A stretch of DNA of 64,000 nt from Balaenoptera acutorostrata. Taxonomy: Eukaryota; Chordata; Mammalia; Artiodactyla; Balaenopteridae. The notes beneath the pieces are model-generated. The model saw nothing but the letters and a program-made list of their open reading frames with translations, was not told the origin of the DNA and did not search any database. Position 1 is the stretch's first letter; each line of letters opens with the position of its first letter. The DNA lies in NCBI RefSeq assembly GCF_949987535.1, contig NC_080070.1, positions 6,382,016 through 6,446,015 on the forward strand. Reading direction: 5' to 3'. The translations under genes and the position numbers were made by a program. Below, piece after piece: positions 57,364 to 64,000 of this stretch.

Positions 57364-57685
57364 TTAAAAAGTTTATTATTATTTTGGCTGTATTGGGTCT
57401 TCGTTGCTGCGCGCGGGCTTTCTCTAGTTGCGGCAATCAGGGGCTACTCTTCGTTTCGGTGCACGGGCTTCTCATTGTGGTGGCTTCTCTTGTTGCAGAG
57501 CCCGGGCTCTAGGTGTGCCGGCTTCAGTAGTTGTGGCTTGCGGGCCCTAGAGCGCAGGTTCAGTAGTTGTTGCGCATGGGCTTAGTGGCTCCGCGGTATG
57601 TGGGATCTTCCCGGCCCGGGGATCGAACCCGTGTCCCCCGCATTGGCAGGCGGATTCTTAACCACTGCGCCACCAGGGATGTCCC
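57364..57685 (-). mobile_element. CHR-type SINE
   Basis: A minus-strand copy from 'aaaaagtttattattatttt' to 'gcgccaccagggatgtccc'. It is more diverged than the others, and no clean duplication was found. Confidence 0.85.
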
Positions 57686-57689
57686 TGAT

Positions 57690-58625
57690 TCTCCTTCTTA
57701 TGTACCTTCCCACGCTCTCCCTCCCCCGTTTGTGAGAGTTGTATTATATCCACCGTGTCAGGGCACAGCCATTTCCTTCCCTATGTTGCCCCTTATTATT
57801 GTCATTTAGTCTTGGTGCCAAGCTTGCTGCCCGGCTTCACACTGATGTCTTTCCAGTCAGTGTTGTTGTTTGAAGTTTGCTCTCTTGTGGATTCCTTAGT
57901 AAGAGCTCATGAGAGTAACAGCCCCCGAATTCTTGACTGTTTACAGCAGTCTGTCTATGGTCTTGACACTTAAAGGTTGGCTTGGCTCCCGTTTTTCTTT
58001 CCTTGAGTAGCAAATATTTCACTCCACTGCTTTCTGGCATATGGTATGGCTGCTGAGACGTCAACTGCACTCCAATACTTTTTTCTTTATAAGTGACTTG
58101 GGCTATTTAACCAACGTCCAAAGATATTTTTCTTCCTGAAAGTCCTATCATTCTACTAGCATATGTCTCAGCGAACTGTGTACTGTCCTGGGTGGACATT
58201 AAGTGCAGTTTCAAGTATTTTTACTTCAGGAAAAATGCTCTAAACTTTAAATTTGAGTACTATCCTGTTTTATAGCTTTGGTTTTCTTCTTGAGGTTTCC
58301 TATTATATGAATATTTGATTTTTTGCCTATCTCCTGCCACTTTCTCTTGAAATCTTTTCATCTTCTTACTCATTCCTTTTGACTGAAACGCTTCCCTTTT
58401 TCATCTATTTCACTTAAGACATTATCCATTGTGTTTATGTGCGTTTGTGAGTCTGGCTTAGTCTTCATTAGTAAAGTCATTTTACTTCGTATCTCATTCT
58501 CCCTCTCCCCCTTTTTTTTTCACACTATCTTTTTCTTCAATCACTTCCTTTCTGAGCTTTTCTAATTCTGATTCATGATGTTCTTTCATACTCCTTTCCT
58601 TTTATTTATTTTAGCTCATTTTGCA
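57690..58625. other. Intergenic, AT-rich, no gene recognised
   Basis: T-rich in + orientation and probably mostly old LINE-derived sequence, but I cannot assign a family with confidence. Confidence 0.4.
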
Positions 58626-58642
58626 ATATGAAGTGACAAGTT

Positions 58643-58816
58643 ATTATTATTTTTTTAATATTTATTTATTTATTTGGCTGGGCCGGGTCTTAGTTGCAGC
58701 ATGCGGGATCTTTAGTTGTGGTGCGCGGGATCTAGTCCCCTGACCAGGGATGGAACCCGGGCCTCCTGCATTGGGAGCGCAGAGTCTTAACCGCTGGACC
58801 ACCAGGAAAGTCCCTT
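58643..58816 (-). mobile_element. Short CHR-type SINE
   Basis: From 'ttattatttttttaatattt' to 'ggaccaccaggaaagtccc'. An approximate duplication, TGAAGTGAC(A/C)AGTT, lies at 58629-58642 and 58817-58830. Confidence 0.85.
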
Positions 58817-58830
58817 TGAAGTGACCAGTT

Positions 58831-59869
58831 TTCCTCTGCGTCTGGCCACATCATTCTGCTGTGCCTTCGTGGGCTGTGAGGATATTTCATTACCCCTCAC
58901 ATCTTTTCTCTTAAATTAACTTACTGTGATATTTGAAAGAAATTCTCTTCCACTGCTCATGTTTAAGTAAAGTGAATTTTCTGTACTTCTGGAGGAGAAG
59001 GTTGGCCCAACAGAGCTGTTTTGAACTTCATGACTCCAGAGCTCTTGTTTCTGTTCTTCTCACCAACGTTCATAAAATATGGCCTCCTGTGCTCTGAGAT
59101 CTGTCTTCTCACCCGTTCCGCACTATTAACTGGGCCTTCTCTTCCCTCTGCCCCTGTGGGCCCTGACCTGATCAATTCAGATTCTTTTCTTAGCAGTTTC
59201 CCCCTCAGTGCTGGGTTTGGGTTTGAAGGGAGCTCTGGTGTTAGTTTTGCGAGTTCACGGGCCCAGGTCTCTCTGGCACGGGGTGGTGGTCCCTTGTTCT
59301 CACCTACGACTTGCAGCCTTCGAAACCCCCTCCCAATTTTGGCTGCTCTTCTCAGATTGACCAGAAGTAAGAACCTATAAAAGTACCAGATAAGTTGTGT
59401 TTTTATGATTCTCAGGACCGCGATATAAAAAATATATAAAAAAATATATAAATATATTAATAAATATATATAATATATATATATATATATAAATAAATAT
59501 ATTTCCTTGTCATCCTCCTGAACACTTGTTTATATCACGCTGCTCCGGCAGCTATTAGCCGTTTGCCTTTAAACATTCAGTTTTTGGGCTCGTGGGAATA
59601 CAATTGTCACCGTTTTTACTGTAGATGTTGTCCGTGAAGTTTTGGTTTTGTTATTCCAGTTCTGTTCTCTTTTTCTGTGGAGATTTGGGGATGTTAAAAA
59701 AAATCCGGGCCGTTAATATTCGTCTCCTATACTTTTTATTAATTGAAATTATTAGGAAATTTTAAATGTAGCTATGTACCTGGTGGTGTTAGTGAAATGC
59801 TAACCAATCACTGTATCCTGTGTCAGAAATATCCTCTCCAGGCCACACGTCCTCTGAAGGTTCTAAGGA
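58831..59869. other. Intergenic, no gene recognised
   Basis: AT-rich sequence with the TA-rich simple repeat at 59421-59503. No conserved exon or named repeat family was identified elsewhere in it. Confidence 0.4.
59421..59503. repeat. AT-rich (TA)n simple repeat
   Basis: Stretches of ATATAT and AAATATAT with no G or C for about 80 bases. Confidence 0.9.
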
Positions 59870-60160
59870 AGAATTCTTGCCTCTCCTAGCTGTGATGGTT
59901 ACCAGCAGTCTTTGGCTTGTGGCTGCGTAGTTCCTATCTCTGCCTCTGTCGTCACACGATGTTCTCTCTGTCTGTGTCTGTGTCTCTTCTCCTGAGGTCA
60001 CCAGTCATTGGATTAGGGCCCACCTCATCCAATATGACCTCATTTTACCTTGATTACCTCTGCAAAGACCCTATTTCTAATAAAGCCACATTCCCAGGTA
60101 CAGGGTGGACATGTACTTTTGGGAGACACTATTCAACTCAGTACAAGGGTCTTAGGCTAA
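59870..60160. repeat. Probable old LTR-like repeat
   Basis: 'tgtgatggttaccagcagtc', 'catgattacctctgcaaagacc'-like text and 'ggattagggcccacctcatc' resemble a common old mammalian LTR-type repeat. The family is not certain and there is no coding capacity. Confidence 0.4.
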
Positions 60161-60189
60161 ATAAACGTATAATAGGAGGATTTCCTGGA

Positions 60190-62357
60190 TAAAGAGAAAG
60201 AAATATGTCTCCCAAAGAAGGGAGTCTGAAGATGTAAGCTCTTCCCATCTCCGCATCAAGCAAGAGGCATGTGCCTTATGACTCAGCCAGGGCCTCAGAG
60301 ACAAGTGCCCTCCAGTCAGCTCCGGGCTCCTCCTGAGTTTCCACTGTGCCCTTGGAGGTCTCCTCTGGGCTAATCATCACGTGGCGCTTGCACAAGGCTG
60401 GGGCCTAATTCCCTGCCATCCTTTAGGAAGCCCGTAACCTGAAAAGCTGTCAACGAGAAGCCTTCTATCTCTGGACCCAGTAGGTGGGAAGCCAAAAAGA
60501 ACTGTTCTGTGCTCCCTATTCTGACCATTGAATTCCTATAATTGAGTTTCTTTTTAAAAGCCTGAAACCCTCACACATGCAGAGAAGGAAGCAAGGAGTC
60601 AGAATAGGAGCCAAGAGCTATAAATTTTCTCTGTCTGTCTGGGGCCATTATTCCACTGCCTACAGGCACTCACTTGGCAGCTCAGAGTAAATCAGTCACA
60701 TCCACCAATCCAGGTGGATGCATTGGTTATTTAATTAATTGGATGTACATAGACAAGTGTCCTGGCTCTTGCATGGGGGTGTCTGCCAAATTCTCAGCAG
60801 TCTAGAAATATCCCAAAGAACTTTTCTGACTTACAAATAGAATTGTTATAACCATCTCTCCTTTGTTCGCCCCAAGGCCTAGCCCTCATCAGTCTATTTT
60901 AACAACATTAATAACAATAACAACAACTCCATTCCCATCTATCATTTCTGGACAGCGTTCTATGTCTTTAGAACATCGGCAGCTGCTTCACAATGAATAT
61001 GGGAGGAAGTCTCCTAGCTTGTCGACATGGTCTTATGCCTGATTAATGTGCCCTTTGCCTTTATGCATCATTTTGAAAGGATTTGAGGAGCTTTTCCAGG
61101 AGCTTTAACTCTACTGGACATCACACATTGAATGTTTGCGACCTGAGGTCGCCTGGTCGGGTAGAGTTAGCTGTTTATTCTCCAGATCTCATAATTACCC
61201 AGTCTGTCCCTCACTATCCCCCACCATTCTCATCAGTCTTCTATTCATTTTCTACTAACTCCTACCAACTTCGAATCAACCTCACAGCAAGTCGGCCTCT
61301 CAATTCCACGTCATCAGCCAGTCATCTCTCAACCTCATGTCATTGCCCCTAGCAATCCAAGGCCAGATGCCGTATGGACTTCCTTTTACTCTTATATGGA
61401 ACATCTTCTTGGGACTCTAATGGATGGTGCTTTTGGATCATTTGGGCACTTGTATCTGTCACTGCATGTATATTTCCATTTCTGTGTATCTTAACACATT
61501 CTTCTCCCCCTTCTGGTCTTCCTCCCTTTGATTTCTCCTCTTCCTCTGGGAACTAGATCTATCTAGTCTGCTTTCCCTCTATTCCTCTCTCTAACAGGGG
61601 TATTGGGCAGACTTAAGTTGCAGACAAAAGGAGCAGCTCCAGCTATTTCAGTCTGAAAGGGATTCAATACAGAGAATAGCTGTTTATAAAATTGTTGCCA
61701 AGACAGGAAGCTCAGGCTCTAGGCTGAGTGTCCATGCCCAGCTCCAGAGAAACACTGAAGAACCGGCACAGGAATATTTGGTGAGCACCAATATCTGAGC
61801 AAATATCTCAGTTCTCTACTCCGTAAACTCAGTTCTCTACTTTCTGCCTTTGCATTTTCCTTTGAATTATTATCTCATAACAATTCCTGTAGTGCATCCC
61901 AACATTGCCTCAGCTGTAATATCAGGAAAGGGGGTTCTCACACTTTCAGACTCAGGCCAGGATTGGGGGGAGGATCTGGGATCACCTAGAGGACGTAGCG
62001 TTGAGGCCGCAGCAGGAAAGACATTTCTAAAAGCGATAACTAAATATATCAGAGAAATGAAGGAAATAAGAAAAAGGTTATAGAAATGAAAAACTGTGGG
62101 AAAGAATCGGGGCTAGTGCTAAATATAAATTCCTTACTCTTGGAATATTCCATTATGTCCATACAAAATGAAAATCCCCTCCACTGTATCCCAGATGGAT
62201 GGACCTCTGACCAAGAATGGAGCATGTTCTCCTTCATTGGACAATGTCTATTATTAGGCCAAACGTGTCTTCTTGCAAATTCCATCCATCGGTTCTATTT
62301 CTTTTCTTTTCTTTGTATGATATATAATTTTATTTTGATTAAGTGTTGTTTTAACTC
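60190..62357. other. Intergenic, no gene recognised
   Basis: Contains only short, unconserved open frames. A segment near 61610-61770 looks like an old interspersed repeat that I cannot name. Confidence 0.4.
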
Positions 62358-62373
62358 CTAACAAATATTTTTA

Positions 62374-62735
62374 TTTTTTTTTATTGAAGTATAGTCGATT
62401 TACAATGTTGTGCCAGTCTCTGCTGTACAGCAAAGTGACTCAGTTATACACATGCAGACATTCTTTTTTTATATTCTTTTCCATTATGGTTTATCACAGG
62501 ATATTGAATATAGTTCCCTGCATATATACAATGGGATACTACTCAGCCATAAAAAAGAACTAAATAATGCCACTTGCAGTCACATGGATACAACTAGAGA
62601 CTATCATACTAAGTGAAATAAGTCAGAAAGGGAAAGACAAATACCATATGATATCACTTATATGTGGAATCTAAAATACGGCACAAATGAACCTATCTGC
62701 AAAACAGAAATGGACTCTCAGACATAGAGATGCGG
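62374..62735 (-). mobile_element. Young L1 3' fragment with internal inversion
   Basis: 62374-62520 is the L1 3' end in minus orientation (T-run at left, 'tatagtcgatttacaatgtt', 'gatattgaatatagttccct'). 62525-62735 is upstream L1 sequence in plus orientation ('acaatgggatactactcagc', 'tatcatactaagtgaaataa'). This head-to-head layout is the signature of twin-primed insertion. A 16-bp duplication, CTAACAAATATTTTTA, lies at 62358-62373 and 63047-63062. Confidence 0.8.
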
Positions 62736-62746
62736 CTAACAAATAT

Positions 62747-63046
62747 ATATACTTTTTAAAATAAATTTATTTATTTATTTATGGCTGTGTTGGGTCTTCG
62801 TCTCTGTGCGAGGGCTTTCTCTAGTTGCGGCGAGCGGGGGCCACTCTTCATTGCGGTGCGCAGGCCTCTCACTGTCATGGCCTCTCTTGTTGCGGAGCAC
62901 AGGCTCCAGACGCGCAGGCTCAGTAGTTGTGGCTCACGGGCCTAGCCGCTCCGCGGCATGTGGGATCTTCCCAGACCAGGGCTTGAACCCGTGTTCCCTG
63001 CATTGGCAGGCAGATTCTCAACCACTGCGCCAACAGGGAAGCCCCG
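62747..63046 (-). mobile_element. CHR-type SINE at the edge of the L1
   Basis: A minus-strand copy with the inverted head ending 'gcgccaacagggaagcccc'. It is flanked by CTAACAAATAT at 62736-62746 and 63047-63057, so it landed inside the right-hand target duplication left by the L1. Confidence 0.9.
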
Positions 63047-63062
63047 CTAACAAATATTTTTA

Positions 63063-64000
63063 ACCACATCGGCTAACAAATAGCAAGATGGCTAGATTTT
63101 ATTAAAAAGTAAAAAAAAAATTTTGTTTTTGTTTTTTGTTTGTTTGTTTCATTGGTTCTAGTTGTTCTTTCACCAACCCCCTGACAATGACTCAGATATA
63201 TTTATATTAGGCAGATGCCTTAGTCCCCTCAACCTCTTCTTCTCCAGGCAAAACAACGCCCAATACTTCCGTAACTCCTTATAGGGTGTAATTTTGAGAT
63301 GCTGACAGCAGATGGCACCACAGCCGTCACCAGTGGCCAGAGGTCACTGACCTCATTAGCCCGCAGAGCTTCAACCTTGGGTTACCCCTGGGGGGAGGAA
63401 GTGGGGGGGCCCCTCAAGACTGAGGGCTTGATCAATAAACTCAACACAAATGGTAAGAGACCAATGGTAAGAGTGCTTCTGGGTCAAACACAAACCGAAG
63501 AGATGGCATTAACAGAGCTATAGAAATAATATGACAGGAGAAAAGGGGATTTTCTTGCAAAATGGGGAATCAGAGAGATGAAAGCTGACAGCATCTGTCC
63601 AGTACAGTCGGGGGACTGGACGTTGAATCTGAGTGCTGTAAGCAATCAGGTCATGGGAGAGCCGGTCTGCTTGGGTGAAACATCCTCCAGTAATAGCCAC
63701 CTGCCTTTGATCTGATTCCATGTTCATCAAGCAGTGTTTAGATTAATAATTTCACTTCCTAGTTCCCTGAGACTGGGAAGGAGAATGTGCTGGTGGGAAA
63801 CATGAGAGTTCTGGTCACTGGAATGGGATCCCCTGCTCTGAGAATGAATACATCGGTGTCTGGTTAATATCTTAGTCTACTGTAAGTTGGGAAATATCAA
63901 CTGTTCCCTGCTCACATCACCCATGGGTACTGTGCACCACGGACAGTTGCCTTCCTATCTATTTTCCATTCTTCCTTATTAATAGAATCCCATGTGTCCA
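63063..64000. other. Intergenic right end, no gene recognised
   Basis: A short A/T-run patch ((GTTTT)n-like near 63121-63150) is followed by unique-looking sequence without conserved coding. Confidence 0.45.

Noticed and set aside
61083..61352. 89-codon open frame in the right-hand intergenic DNA
   Set aside because: Serine-rich and unconserved in appearance, with no splice partners or domain.

Overview
The window is mammalian nuclear DNA carrying one recognisable protein-coding gene, KCNH2 (hERG1/Kv11.1, the cardiac IKr potassium channel), complete on the + strand with its start codon at 6601 and stop at 39466-39468. All 15 coding exons were placed by reading frame, splice sites and agreement with the known human exon plan. 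Joined, they give 3,459 nt and a 1,152-residue protein. The human protein has 1,159 residues, and the 7-residue difference lies in the last exon. Exon and residue comparisons with human are from memory, not from an alignment run here.

Organism: the young SINEs are CHR-type, tRNA-derived elements. I count about 12, most with clear target-site duplications. This family is found in whales, hippos and ruminants. I see no Bov-tA or BovB elements, which would be expected in a 64 kb ruminant window, so a cetacean is the best guess (hippo is possible). Older layers are MIR, L2, L1M, MaLR LTR and MER20 copies.

Layout: 1-5.8 kb is upstream flank with old repeats and simple repeats. 5.8-6.6 kb is a TATA-less, GC-rich promoter/leader with a CCAAT box and a short overlapping upstream ORF. 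Exon 1 (6.6 kb) and exon 2 (9.5 kb) encode the PAS-cap and PAS domain. A 15.6 kb intron 2 carries SINEs and an old L1. Exons 3-5 (25.3-27.8 kb) finish the PAS domain and the N-terminal linker. Intron 5 contains the alternative first exon of hERG1b (29549-29656). Exons 6-8 (32.2-34.0 kb) encode S1-S6 and the pore. Exons 9-10 (34.5-36.1 kb) encode the cyclic-nucleotide-binding homology domain. Exons 11-15 (36.3-39.5 kb) encode the distal C-terminus, and a canonical poly(A) signal lies at 39864. Intron 9 also has the ingredients of the known truncated hERG-USO isoform: a weak donor, an in-frame read-through tail and an AGTAAA hexamer.

40-64 kb is intergenic. I found no gene there, only repeats, including a 987-nt pure pyrimidine tract at 47.8-48.8 kb, a MaLR LTR, MER20, and two young L1 3' fragments each interrupted by a SINE.

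I found no convincing undescribed gene system. The points most worth following are regulatory or evolutionary: overlapping upstream ORFs at both KCNH2 starts, lineage differences at residues 579 and 897 and in the tail, the intron 9 polyadenylation cassette, the long pyrimidine tract, and nested retroposon insertions.
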